From contig CAVUAN010000030.1 of assembly GCA_963739435.1 (NCBI GenBank), positions 1 through 64,000 on the forward strand: a DNA stretch of 64,000 bases, in the 5' to 3' direction. A program made the translations under genes and the position numbers. Below the pieces are notes generated by a model. That model searched no databases and had not been told where the DNA came from. It saw nothing but the letters and a program-made list of their open reading frames with translations. Shown here piece by piece: positions 20,143-29,998 of this stretch. This DNA comes from CAVUAN01 sp963739435 (GTDB lineage: Bacteria > Acidobacteriota > Thermoanaerobaculia > UBA5066 > Gp7-AA6). Positions within the stretch are counted from its first letter, which is position 1, and each line of letters begins with the position of its first letter.

Positions 20143-20954
20143 GAGGCTCTCCCTTCGAGCTCGCGGATCGCCTTGCGCATCGCGCCGGCCGTCAGGCGAT
20201 CGGTTCCATTGACGAACCCGTAGAGCAAGACCTTGTCGCACACGGCGTTGATCAGGCGCGGCACGCCCCGAGAATACCGATGCGCCGTTCGCATGGCCCA
20301 GGGAGTGAACGTGGGCCGGCCGTTCTCGGCGCCGGCGACGCGCAACCGGTGCGCGATGTAGCGCTGCGTCTCGTCGCGGGAGAGGGGCTTCAGGTGGTAG
20401 CGGACGGTGATGCGCTGGCGCAGCTGGCGCAGGCTCTTGTGGTCCAGCTTCTCGCGCAGCTCCGGCTGGCCGATCAGGACGATCTGGAGGAGCTTGCGCT
20501 GGTCGGTTTCGAGGTTCGAGAGCAAGCGCACCTGCTCCAGGAGCTCGTTGTCCAGGTCCTGCGCCTCGTCGATCAGGAGCACGACGTCGACGCCCGCGGC
20601 GGCCTGCTCCAGGAGATACGCGTTCAAGATCTCGAGATACGCCGTGCGGTCCACGCGGCGCGGCTTCAGGCCGAGCTCCATCAGGATGGCGCGGAAGAGC
20701 TGTGTCGAGGTGAGCGTGGGGTTGAGGATCAGGGCCGTCTTGCAGCTGGTGCCGAGCTCCGTCAGGATGGCCCGGCAAACAGTCGTCTTGCCGGCTCCCA
20801 CCTCGCCCGTGACCTGGATGAACCCCTTGCGCTCGCGGATGCCGAAGAGGATGTGGTTGAACGCCTCGCGGTGCTTGTCCGAGAAGAACAAGAACCGCGG
20901 ATCCGGCGTGATGTTGAAGGGCGCCTCGCGGAACCCGTAGAACTCGTTGTACAT
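20139..20954 (-). CDS. ExeA-like AAA ATPase
   Basis: A 271-residue ATPase of the ExeA/GspA group. It has the family N terminus YNEFYGFREAPFNITPDPRF, Walker A GEVGAGKTTVCRA near residue 52, Walker B VVLLIDEAQDLDNE near 126, and sensor motif LIGQPELREKL. It lacks the periplasmic peptidoglycan-binding domain of full-length ExeA, so it is the cytosolic module only. The stop overlaps the GspB-like start (GTGA). The start codon lies 18 bp from a tandem repeat array, and the intervening bases show no ribosome-binding sequence. Confidence 0.88.
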   Translation of the reverse strand: MYNEFYGFREAPFNITPDPRFLFFSDKHREAFNHILFGIRERKGFIQVTGEVGAGKTTVCRAILTELGTSCKTALILNPTLTSTQLFRAILMELGLKPRRVDRTAYLEILNAYLLEQAAAGVDVVLLIDEAQDLDNELLEQVRLLSNLETDQRKLLQIVLIGQPELREKLDHKSLRQLRQRITVRYHLKPLSRDETQRYIAHRLRVAGAENGRPTFTPWAMRTAHRYSRGVPRLINAVCDKVLLYGFVNGTDRLTAGAMRKAIRELEGRAS

Positions 20955-20971
20955 GGATTACGACGAGGGGG

Positions 20972-21027
20972 GTCCAAAGTCCAAAGTCCAAAGTCCAAAG
21001 GACGTACCAGAGAGTCCAAAGTCCAAA
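20972..21027. repeat. GTCCAAA tandem array, left arm
   Basis: Four perfect head-to-tail copies of the heptamer GTCCAAA at 20972-20999, a 14-bp gap, then two more copies at 21014-21027. The reverse complement of the same unit forms the right array at 21582-21609. Confidence 0.95.
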
Positions 21028-21097
21028 GGAGCGACTACGGGGCACTCATTCGGTAAGAGTCTACGGCTTTGGCGAGCCGGACGTTGGGCCCGTGGAA

Positions 21098-21514
21098 TCA
21101 GGCGGAGGGTTGCTGTCGGTACTTGTTTCCGCGAAGGGATGAACTGCGGAGGTACTTCATGAGGCCTGCAAGCATGCGGCTTGTCTCCAGCGCCAGGAAA
21201 GTGGCCTCCTGGAGGTCCGCATGGCTCACATATTCGAGGTCTTGAGCGACCTGAAGCTGGCTTCGAACCTCGCCGGATGAGCCCTTAGCGGCTGCGAGGA
21301 AGTAAAGGAACTCCTTGTCCCCTCCTCGTTCGAACCCTTCGGCAATGTTCGACATCACTGAAATGGCTGCTCGGCGAAGCTGGTCTCGAAGCGGGAAGTC
21401 TCTAGCAAAGCGGCCTGTCGACGTGATCCTGTAGACAAGGCGCGTGAGAAGCCGCGCTTTTTTCCAAACGGCGAGATCCTCGAAGCGTTCGGCAGGCTCC
21501 TTCGAAGGGTCCAT
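21098..21514 (-). CDS. Four-helix-bundle protein (23S rRNA intervening-sequence protein family)
   Basis: A 138-residue protein of the four-helix-bundle/S23 family. Its members include proteins encoded inside 23S rRNA intervening sequences and relatives of the Avd accessory protein of diversity-generating retroelements. Family features: FEDLAVWKKARLLTRLVY, FPLRDQLRRAAISVMSNIAE and GFERGGDKEFLYFLAAAKGS, with conserved SNIAEGF-type and Leu/Arg spacing. I chose ATG 21514 (MDPSKEPAERFED) over 21556 because the family usually begins just before the FEDL motif. No rRNA and no reverse transcriptase are nearby. It lies between inverted heptamer arrays. Molecular function is unknown; RNA or nucleic-acid binding is plausible from the family. 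Confidence 0.85.
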   Translation of the reverse strand: MDPSKEPAERFEDLAVWKKARLLTRLVYRITSTGRFARDFPLRDQLRRAAISVMSNIAEGFERGGDKEFLYFLAAAKGSSGEVRSQLQVAQDLEYVSHADLQEATFLALETSRMLAGLMKYLRSSSLRGNKYRQQPSA

Positions 21515-21581
21515 TCGACGCCATCGTACGAGCGCTGTCGGACAAATGAGGTCCAACTCGGGGATTCCTGCGAGCCCCGAC

Positions 21582-21609
21582 TTTGGACTTTGGACCTTGG
21601 ACTTTGGAC
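21582..21609. repeat. TTTGGAC tandem array, right arm
   Basis: Four copies of the heptamer TTTGGAC, the third reading CTTGGAC. This is the inverted counterpart of the GTCCAAA array at 20972-21027. It starts about 65 bp before the four-helix-bundle start codon and ends 22 bp from the DUF4097 stop. Confidence 0.95.
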
Positions 21610-21630
21610 CCTCCCGGTCCGCGTCGAGTT

Positions 21631-22572
21631 CTAGATCGCTTCGATTGTGATGCCGCCGCCGCTCGTGTGGATGCGCAGCTTCTGGCCGCCCTTGCCGAGG
21701 GTGCCCTGGACGCGGCGGCGGGAGATCTCGCCGCGCACCTGGAGAGGCAGGTCGGTCGTGACCCGGTCGGCCGAGGCGTCGATGTCGAGGTCGGCCTTCG
21801 GATCGAGCGACAACTGGATCGAGCCGCCCGAGGACTCGAGCCGGCCGCCCCGCGAGTTGCCGCGCGCGAAGGAGGCGCGGATGCCGCCGCCCGAGGTGTC
21901 GGCGTCGACCGAGCCGCCGGCGTCGTCGATGTGGATCGAGCCGCCGGAGCTGTGCACCTTGAGGTCGCCGGTCACCTTCTTCATCGTGATTCCGCCGCCG
22001 GAGGTGTCGCCATCGACGGGACCGTCGAGGTCCGAGCCGTCGATCGAGCCCCCGGAAGTCTCGACGCGCACCTTGCCCTTGATGTTCCGGAGCCGCACGC
22101 CGCCGCCGGAGGTATGGCCATCCACCTCGCCCACGACATCCCGCACGTCGAGCGAGCCGCCGGAGCTGTGGAGCCTCACACCCGCGTGGATGGACGCGAC
22201 GATGATGCCGCCGCCGGAGGTTTCGAGGTTCGAGCCCGTCGCCATCGGGACCTCGATCTCGAAGTGCACCCGGCTGCTGCCATCGGACCAGTTGAAGAGA
22301 TGGCCTCCCTTGCGCCGGCCGGTGATCCGCGCGGTCTTGCCGCCGTCTTCGAACTTCAGGGTGAGGATCTCGTCCAGGTCACGGCTTTTCGATGTGACGA
22401 CGACGCTGACGTCGGATCGGGACGTCCCGGTCAGCGTGATCGATCCCATTTCCGTGTCGACCTCGAGGCTTCCGCCGGAGTCGATCTTCAGGGTTTTTTC
22501 GACCCGCGTGTCGGCGCTGGCCGTAAGGGCCAGGCCAAGTGTGACAATTAGGCACGGAACCACTTTGCGCAT
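21631..22572 (-). CDS. Secreted DUF4097 beta-helix repeat protein
   Basis: A 313-residue exported protein. I chose ATG 22572 because it starts a signal peptide (RKVVPCLIVTLGLALTASA). From residue 120 to the end it consists of alternating SGGG and SSGGS turns about 18-20 residues apart (TSGGGI, SSGGSL, TSGGGV, TSGGSI, TSGGGI, SSGGSI, TSGGGI, SSGGSI, TSGGGI), the pattern of DUF4097, predicted to form a right-handed parallel beta-helix. No catalytic residues are evident. Such proteins are common in Acidobacteriota and Bacteroidota; their role is not established and could be structural or adhesive. Confidence 0.87.
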   Translation of the reverse strand: MRKVVPCLIVTLGLALTASADTRVEKTLKIDSGGSLEVDTEMGSITLTGTSRSDVSVVVTSKSRDLDEILTLKFEDGGKTARITGRRKGGHLFNWSDGSSRVHFEIEVPMATGSNLETSGGGIIVASIHAGVRLHSSGGSLDVRDVVGEVDGHTSGGGVRLRNIKGKVRVETSGGSIDGSDLDGPVDGDTSGGGITMKKVTGDLKVHSSGGSIHIDDAGGSVDADTSGGGIRASFARGNSRGGRLESSGGSIQLSLDPKADLDIDASADRVTTDLPLQVRGEISRRRVQGTLGKGGQKLRIHTSGGGITIEAI

Positions 22573-22638
22573 GAGCGCACCTCCCTCGTGTCCTATCAGA
22601 CGTCGAAGAGCCCCCAATTGTTCTGATTCTCGAGGCGT

Positions 22639-23469
22639 TCAGGCGATTCCGGCCAGAAATCCGTCCAGGATCCGATTGAAGTCCCCGGGGCAATCCATCA
22701 TCAGCCAGTGGCTGGCTCCGCGGATCGCCACGACGGGCACGCCCGTGAACGTCTTATGAACCGCAACCGGGTTCTCCAGGAGAAACGACGCGATCGAAAG
22801 GCGGGGTCCGCCGTAGGGGGCGAGGGCGTCCGACATCGGAAAGGCGTAGAGGCCGAAGGTCGCCCCGGTGAAGGTCTCGCGGGGCGTCGCGGCGAGGGAT
22901 TGCATCACCGCGGCCTTCGTCGCATCGGTCCCGCCGGCCAGAATCCCGGCAAACCAGGCCCGCGTGAACCCTTCGTACCGGTCGGGCTCGAGGCCCCGCC
23001 GCAAGCCTTCGAGATCGGCTGAGGGCGTCCTGGACAAGTCTCCGGCGCAGTCGGCGAAGACGAGGCCCGCCAGGCGTTCGGGGTGCTTTCCGGCGTACGC
23101 GGCGACGACGTACCCGCCGTAGCTGTGGCCGACGAGGACGAAGCGCTTGATCCCGAGGGCGTCCACGACGGCCGCGACGTCGTTGGCGAAGCTGTCGACC
23201 GAGTATTCGCCGTCGGGCGCCCTCTCCGACTCTCCCATGCCGTGCAGATCGAGGCCGACGGCGCGGCGGGAGGCTCGCAGGTGCTCGAGCTGTGCCTTCC
23301 ATTGCGTGAGGTTGCCGCCGTTGCCATGCACGAAGACGACGGGCAAACCGCCCGAGCCGCCGTCGTCCACGCGCAGCGCGCCCCGCGGCCCGGCGATTGT
23401 CAAAGCGGATCCCGGGGAGGCCCCGGCCGCCGCAACGGCCACACAGGCCAGAGCGAATCGCCATCTCAC
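22639..23469 (-). CDS. Secreted alpha/beta hydrolase
   Basis: A 276-residue alpha/beta-fold hydrolase with a signal peptide (RWRFALACVAVAAAGASPG). It shows the oxyanion motif VVFVHGNGGN, the nucleophile elbow VLVGHSYGGYV (Ser about 117), an Asp after the sixth strand, and the terminal His in RGASHWLMMDCP. Substrate unknown; the fold covers esterases, haloperoxidases and related enzymes. The ATG at 23469 overlaps the AddA-like stop by four bases (ATGA), placing an exported hydrolase at the end of a recombination operon. That functional mismatch makes read-through expression likely rather than a shared pathway. Confidence 0.88.
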   Translation of the reverse strand: MRWRFALACVAVAAAGASPGSALTIAGPRGALRVDDGGSGGLPVVFVHGNGGNLTQWKAQLEHLRASRRAVGLDLHGMGESERAPDGEYSVDSFANDVAAVVDALGIKRFVLVGHSYGGYVVAAYAGKHPERLAGLVFADCAGDLSRTPSADLEGLRRGLEPDRYEGFTRAWFAGILAGGTDATKAAVMQSLAATPRETFTGATFGLYAFPMSDALAPYGGPRLSIASFLLENPVAVHKTFTGVPVVAIRGASHWLMMDCPGDFNRILDGFLAGIA

Positions 23470-26400
23470 CGGATTTCGATCGCCTTTCCGTTGCGCGCCG
23501 AGAGAAGGTAGGAGGCTGAGACGGGCTTGCCGAGGCCGAGGGAGAGGAGCGCGGTCCTGTAGTCGGCAAGCTGCGCCGCGTACTCCGGCATTCTCTTCTC
23601 GAGGTCGCGGTCGGTCTTGTAGTCCACCAGCACGAACCCGGATTCTTCCTCAAAGAGCAGATCGATCTTTCCCTCGACGAGAAACCCCGCCGCGTCGTGA
23701 AACTGGACGGGGAGCTCGGCCAGGCGCCGGCTGGCGGCGCTCGACCTCGCGAACAGCTCGGAGCCGGTGAGTTTTGTGACGAGCGCGTCCACTTCACGCG
23801 CCCGCTCCGGTCCGAGCTCCCAGGCGGCCGAGGCTTCCTTGGCCGCGCGCCCCGGCGCAGCCCCGCGCTCGACGATCATCTGCATGGCCTCGTGGACGGC
23901 AGACCCGATGCGCACGGCAAGCCCTGAGACAGCGGCGCGGTCGCGCTCCTCCGCGGTCAGATCCTCGGCCAGGGTTTCGGACTCGGCTTTTCGGGAGCTT
24001 CCCTGCCCTGCCCGTCGGAGCTTCTCCGAACGCTCTGCGGCAAGAGCCTCCGCCCTCTGGAGAACCGCGTCGAGCTCCGTCGCGATCTCCCGCGCGGGGC
24101 GCGGCGACCCTGGCTTTGAGGCAGCGACCGCGTAGGGCCCCGGCCGGGGAGGCTGGCGTTCGACGAGGCCGGGCTTGCCGGCTGCGCGTTCGAGGTGCGG
24201 GCGGAACCGGCCAAAGGGCGTCGAGTCGCGGTCGCCGGCATCGGAAACGCCCTTCTGGGTGTCCTTGATGTCGCGGTAGTGCGAGATGACGAGCAGGTCC
24301 CGCGCCCGGGTGCAGGCGACATAGAAGAGGCGCTTCTCCTCGGCCCGATCCCTCTCGCGGTTCTGCTCGCGGACGACAGCATGATCGGGGGTGTCGACTT
24401 GATCTCCGCCGATCCCGAGCGAGGCGGCCCAGGCGCCCTCGCCGCCGAAGAGGACCGGGCCCGACCCGGACCTTCCGCCCGAATCGGCGCCCAAACCCGT
24501 AATGATCGTGACCTTGAATTCCAGGCCCTTGGCCTTGTGCATCGTCAGGATCCTGACCGCGGCGACCTCTTCCTCGAAGGCGCGCGGCTCGCCGGCTTCG
24601 CTTCCCGTGCGATCTCCGAGCGCCCGCACGAGAGCACCGAAGGAGAGGCCTCCCTCGGAAAGCGCCCGCGCGGCGACGGCGATCCGTTCGAGGTTGGCCT
24701 GCGCCTGCAGGCCGCCGACCCTTCTCGACGCGGCCGTCTCGATGGCGCCCGTCTCCTCGTAGAGATCGGCGAGCGTGTCGGCGGCCGGCCGGTCGTGGCG
24801 CTCGAGACGCAGGCGCGTGAGGAGGGCGAAGGCTTCCGCGAGCCGTCCCGTGGCGGCGCCCGGGCTCGTGTTGGCATAGTCGAACGACACGCCCGCCTCT
24901 TTGGCGCGAAAGAGATCCTCGTCGGAGAACGAAAAGAAGGAGGACTTCAACGCGGCATAGACGCTGACCGCGTCGCGCGGATCCTCGAGCGCCGCGAGAA
25001 CGGCGAGGACGGCTGCGGTCTCCTCGCGCTCGAAGAAGTCGCGGCCTCCCTCGAGGACGGAAGGGATCTCGAAGCCTGTCGAGAGCCTCCTGGAAGGCGC
25101 CACGCGGTCGTTGGTGCGCACGAGGATGGCGGCCTCTCCCGGCTGGAAACGGCCCTTCCCGATCGACTCGTGCACGAACGTGGCAACGGCACGGGCTTCT
25201 TCGTCGGAGCCCGATCCCCGGAAATCGGCGGGAGGCTCGAGGTACACGACGCGAGGGCCCTTCTGGTCTTCCGTCTCGCGCCAGGCCTCGAACCTTTCAT
25301 AGGCGATCTCCCACGGGCGCGCGGACGTCTTCGACGAGAAGCTCCGCAAACGCCACGTTGATCCATTCGAGCAGCGCCGGGAGGCTGCGCCTGTTGGCGG
25401 CCAGCGTTCGCCGCTCGAGCCCTCTCGAGGCGTGCCGGTAGGATTCGACATCCGCGCGGCGGAACCTGTAGATCGACTGCTTCGGGTCGCCGACCAGGAG
25501 GAGTCGCCCGGGCTCGCGGAACGATCGTTCGCCAGTCCTCTTCGCCTCCATCGGCGCCGCTCAGGCGGTACACGATCTCCATCTGGAGCGGGTCGGTGTC
25601 CTGGAACTCGTCGACGGCGAGCAGGCGGAAGCGCGATCGAAAGTGCGCGCGGGCCGGCGGCGAGCTGCGAAGCAGGTCTCTGGCAAGAAGCAGGAGATCG
25701 TCGAAGTCGACGAGCCCGCGCCGTCGCTTCTCCTGCGCGATTGCTCCAAAGAACCCGGTCTCGGGATCGCGCAGCCGCGCGAGCACGCCGGCCAGAAGCG
25801 GCCAGTACCGCGCCTGCTTTCCGATCTTTTCCGTGTGGCGCCTGATCCGGTCGACGGTCTTCTTGATGTCCTCGTAACGGTCGTCCGCCCAGAGCCCCTT
25901 GGCGCCGCGGAAGTCCCCGGCGGGCATCTTGCCGGCAGCCTCCGCGAATTTCGGTTTTCCCGCGAGATTCCCCAGCACACCCAGCCACTCGGCGATCTGG
26001 CGGAGCCACGCGACCTTCGGGCTGTGCGGATATTTCGCTTCGGAGGCCGCGCGGGCGAGCTCGTTCGACCACTCGCGCAGCAGCCCAACGAGCAGGCGCG
26101 GCGTCTCCTCGGCCGGCGGCGCCCCGTCTAAGCGGGCGCGCTCGTCATAGAGCGCGAGGGCGAGGGACGAGAGGCCCGGCCACTCCTCCTCGGGGCGGCC
26201 GAGCGTGGTCCCGTTTCGAAGCGCCTCCGCGACCGCTCCTGTCGGAGAGTCGGTGACCTCCCGGCGCCACCAGTCATGCCAGACCCGGTGAGCCAGGGCC
26301 GCCGACGTGATGGCGTCGATGGGAGTGAAGCCCGGGTCGACACCCGCGTCGATGGGCCGCTCCTTGAGAAGGGTCTGGCAGAACGCGTGGATCGTGCAGA

Positions 26401-26719
26401 CCTCCGCGCGCTCCACCTCGTCGAGAGCGCGTCGCGCGCGCTCCCGGCGCTCCGGCTCGCCGGTCTTGGAGACCGCGATGAGCCTCTGCGAGAGGCGCGC
26501 TTTGAGCTCGCCTGCGGCTTTCTCCGTGAACGTGACGGCGGCCACCTGCGAGAGCGAAATGCCCGGATCGGCGTCCAGGGCCGCGTGAAGCAGCGCCTCG
26601 ACGAGCGTGTAGGTCTTGCCCGTCCCCGCCGAGGCTTCGACGAGCATCGAGCGTTCGCGGCCCCGCACGATCGCGTCGCGCTCGGGCTGGTCGGGCGGAA
26701 GCGGCAGCTCGGTCGTCAC
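23466..26719 (-). pseudogene. AddA-like UvrD-family helicase-nuclease, frame-disrupted
   Basis: A helicase-nuclease of about 1,080 codons, the AddA/RecB-like subunit of a double-strand-break processing complex. GTG 26719 starts the chain. Motifs in order: Walker A VEASAGTGKTYTL (about residue 28), AAVTFTEKAAGELKAR (motif Ia), LLAVDEFQDTDPLQ (motif II), AAILVRTNDRV, and MHKAKGLEFKVTIITGLGAD (motif V). The C-terminal nuclease has GKIDLLF and VLVDYKTD, the PD-(D/E)XK active site. Frame breaks lie at about 25545 and 25315. The start overlaps the AddB-like stop (GTGA) and the 3' end overlaps the hydrolase start (ATGA). No Chi sequence can be proposed. Confidence 0.87.
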
Positions 26720-29700
26720 GGGATCAGGCTCAGGGAATCGAGCCGGGCCACGGCCTCGTCGGGCTCCTCGGCCTTGCGCGCGTACACGCGCTCGTGGCCC
26801 GGGCCGCACACTGGCTGGAAGTCGCAGATCCCGCACTGGTCCTTCCGAAGGGTTCCCGTGGGCCGCGGGCGGAAAACGCCGGCCGAAACAGAGGCGCGGA
26901 TCATGTCCAGGACCTTCTCGAGCTTCGAGACGGCGTCGCTCGTGCCGGCCGGGTCGAGGCCGATCGATTCGACGCGCACCGACGGCGGATCGAGGTCGGA
27001 GTCTTTCGCGAAAAACAGATACTCGGAGCTGATCGAGCCGGGCAGCTCGCCCTTGCGGCCGACGGGGCCCGCCGCGGCAAGGGCGTAGACGGGAAGCTGG
27101 AGCATTTCGCCGGACCAGACGACTGCGCCCTCCCGGCGCTGCCGGGCGATCAGGTCGATCGCCTTGGCCGCGGCCTTGACCTTGAAGTCGGTGACGCGGG
27201 TCGACTTAGCCGCCGCGTCGACCGAGACGAGGTCGATCTGGCCGTGCAGGAGCACGCCCTGCTTCGAGAGCGCCGGCTCGTCGCTCGACAGGATCAGTGT
27301 CGGCCGACCGGTCGGAGCGCGTGGCCGTTGCCGAAGCGGACCTCGGCGCCCTCGGGCGCGAAGGCGGCGCGCGGCCCGCGTCTTTCGAACTGGAGCCAGG
27401 CCTGCACGTGGTGGTGAACGCGGTCGAGCGCGATCTCGCGCATCAACGGTGGCGAGACCACGAATCCGTTTTCGGTCTCGAAGGCGTCGAGCGCCTCCGA
27501 CGCAGCGGTGCCGGCGAGCCGCGCCAGCGCCCGGTCGTCCGAGAGCTCGCCAAAGGGCTTGCCGCGGCGCGCCAGGCCCGCGCGCCTCGCGGCGTCGTGG
27601 ACGAGCTTGCCGAGCTCGAGCGGGCCGAGATCCGCCGTCTCTTCCGTCTCCTCGATCGGCTGGAGCTTGACGACATGCTTGAAGTAGTACTGGTAGGCGC
27701 ACTTGCAGAACATCTCGATGGCGGAAGGCGAGATGGATCGGGCGGGGCCCGGGAACGTGCGCCGCGAGCATCGCGGAAAGGTCCGGGCCCTTCAGGACGC
27801 CCGTCGTAGGGCCCGAACGGCTCGTCGCGCGCCGCGCGGCGCACGAGGGCGGCGGCAAGAGGCGGAAAGACGGCGGCCAGAGCGTCGAGGCTCCGTCGGA
27901 GTCGAGCACGCGGTGCCGGGCCTCCGACAGGGAGACCGCCGGCCCGAACGTCGTCGTCGACCCGAGCAGCGTCTTCCGAACGCGACCGGCCGCGTCCTGT
28001 GCGCGCGTGAAGAACTGCGAGGGCGTCCGCTCCCGGTCGAGCGCGAGTCGCGCCGCGAGGCCGTCAGCACGAGGCGCCTTCTCCCGGCGTCGGCGGCAAT
28101 GGCGAAGAGCAGCCGTTCTTCGGCCGGCCGGTGAAGAGTGCGCGGCGCGAGCGGCCTGCCGGTCCGTTCGGCCAGATCGAGGCGCTCGTCGTCGAAGAGA
28201 AGCGGATCCGGGCGGGCGCGCGCCGGAAAGCTCCTTTCGATCAGGCCCGGCACGATGACGTGATCGAAGGCGAGCCCGCGCGCTTCCATGACAGTCAGAA
28301 TGGCGACGCCGTCGCGGCCAAGGCGTCCGGGCTCGTCCGCTCGCGAGGCGAGGCCCGAGAGGAAGACCTCGAAGGCGACTTCGCGCGACACCTCGCCGCC
28401 TCCCTCCGAAAGCGAAGCGAGGGCTTCCAGGGCCGCCGCGGCGGGCTCCGGCACGTCGCCTTTTCCGAATAGCCGCTCGATGCGGCGTTTCGACTTCCGC
28501 CGCCCAGCCGGCAAATGTGAGCGGCCCTGCGGGCCATCCGGACGCAGAGTCCCGCAGGGCGGCCCAACGCTCTGCCAGGCGCCGCGCGGCTTCGGGCCCT
28601 CCGCGCAAGCGCGAGGCGAACCGCGTGCGCGAGTCCTCGTCCTCCTCGGGCTCGGCGCTCGCCGTCGGCGAGCCGCGCGACCGCTGCGTCCCACGCCTCG
28701 AGGCCCCGCAGCACGCCGCACTGGCGGGCCAGGCCGCGAAAGTGCGGCGCGTGGGGATCGGGGCTTCCCACCGTCGAGAGCTCGAGCACGTCGAGCACGT
28801 CGTCGCGCCGGAACCCTTCCTCCTCGAGGCGCAGCCAGAGAACGAGGGCGCGGCCAGCCGGCGTGTCGGACCAGGTCTGCGCCGGGCGCCGGAAGCTGGG
28901 GGATTCCCGCCCGCCCGAGCGCGGCGTCGAATCGGGCGGCCTCTGACTCCTGTCGCACGAGGATCGCCGTCTGGGCCAGTGGCCGTCCGTGGCTGCGGCC
29001 GATCAGGACTTCCCGCGCGGCTTCGCGCGCCTCGCCGGCGTCGTCGGCCGCCGAGACGACGGCGAGCGTTCCGTCCTCCGGCAGAGCGCTTCCCCCTTCA
29101 CGCGCGGCGAACCGTTGCCGGAAGATCGAAAGGGCGGAAACGTCCGCTTCGGCCGAAGCGGACGCCGCCGACCCCGCAGTCTCCGCCTCGCAGCCGAGGA
29201 TCTCCGGAGAGAGCTTTTCCGTCGCAAGCGCGAAGTCGGAAAGATCGTCCGGGTAGCTCGGATGAAAGACGAAGAGCGGGCGGGCGCTGGCCAGCGAGGC
29301 GACGAGATCGCGCTGCAGGCCCGTGAACTCGTAGAAGCCGTGCACAAAGAGCGGGGACTCGGAAGCCCCGGCTCGGGCTTTCGCCGCGGCCGCCCGGAAT
29401 GTGGCGGCGTCGTCGGCGAAGCCTTCGAGCTGCCGCGCCACGTCGGCATGGAGGGCCCCGAGCGCCTCGAGCAGGAGGCGACGCTCGGCCGGGGCGCCGT
29501 CGGAGGCCCAGGCGCGGAAGGCCTGCCGGCGTGACCCCGGCATCCCGAAGGTCGCGCAGCGTCGTCTCGACGGCGCGCACGAATCCGACGCGGTGGCGAA
29601 CCGAGCCGAAGCGGCTCGCTTCCGGAACGCTCGCAATCGCGGAGGCGACCGCGGCAAACAGCAGAGACGACGGCGCGGGCCGGCCGGGAACGTCGCCGGC

Positions 29701-29922
29701 AATTTCCCTGGCGAGGTCGTAGAAGGTCGGGAATCGCAGGTTGGCGTGGCCGCGTCCCAGCCAGCGCGCATAGCGGCGGCGCAGGTCGACGCCGAGCAGG
29801 TTCGTCGAGACGACGACGTCCACCCGGGCCAGGGCGTCTGCCGACTGCCGCTTTTCGATGGCGCCAAAGAGCGCGCCCTCGAGCGCGGAGAAAGACCCGG
29901 TGACCAGCCGGTGGCGGGACAT
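26716..29922 (-). pseudogene. AddB-like PD-(D/E)XK nuclease subunit, frame-disrupted
   Basis: About 1,070 codons in at least five frame segments, forming the partner of the adjacent AddA-like gene. The N terminus (ATG 29922, SRHRLVTGSFSALEGALFGA) has the AddB-type start without a clear Walker A. The middle includes LFVHGFYEFTGLQRDLVASL and the helicase-like VMEARGLAFDHVIVPGLIER. The C terminus is a nuclease with GQIDLVS and VTDFKVK, plus cysteines in MFCKCAYQYYFK and CGICDFQPVC that fit the 4Fe-4S cluster of AddB/Cas4-type nucleases. Frame changes fall near 29525, 28900, 28480, 27990 and 27300. Coupled by GTGA overlap to the AddA-like gene. Confidence 0.82.
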
Positions 29923-29983
29923 GGCGGAAGCTTAGGCCAAGGCCCCGGACAAAAGACGTCCGAGGCCAGGACGACGCGGTCAC

Positions 29984-29989
29984 TATAAT
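29984..29989 (+). promoter_or_regulatory. Perfect TATAAT -10 box, possible leaderless start
   Basis: TATAAT at 29984-29989 lies nine bases before the ATG at 29999. A start of transcription six to nine bases downstream would fall at or next to the ATG, so the mRNA could be leaderless. There is no good -35 box at 16-18 bp spacing. The divergent AddB-like gene starts 62 bp away. Confidence 0.4.
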
Positions 29990-29998
29990 CGCCGCCCA

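Larger units (their letters stand above)
20972..21609 (-). mobile_element. Candidate element 1: four-helix-bundle gene between inverted 7-bp repeat arrays
   Basis: A 638-bp unit occupying nearly all of the space between the ExeA-like gene and the DUF4097 gene. Left end: four copies of GTCCAAA (20972-20999) and two more at 21014-21027. Right end: the same unit inverted, TTTGGAC, at 21582-21609 in four copies, one with a single change. The four-helix-bundle gene lies between. A second unit with the same plan but an unrelated 8-bp repeat is at 37154-37627. No transposase, terminal dinucleotide rule or target duplication is visible, so mobility is inferred. Confidence 0.5.

Noticed and set aside
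20972..21027. Tandem repeats considered as a CRISPR-like array
   Set aside because: Units are 7 bp, contiguous and without spacers; no cas genes are present.
21328..21337. GTTCGAACCC resembling a tRNA T-loop
   Set aside because: It lies inside the four-helix-bundle coding sequence and no acceptor, D or anticodon stem can be built around it.
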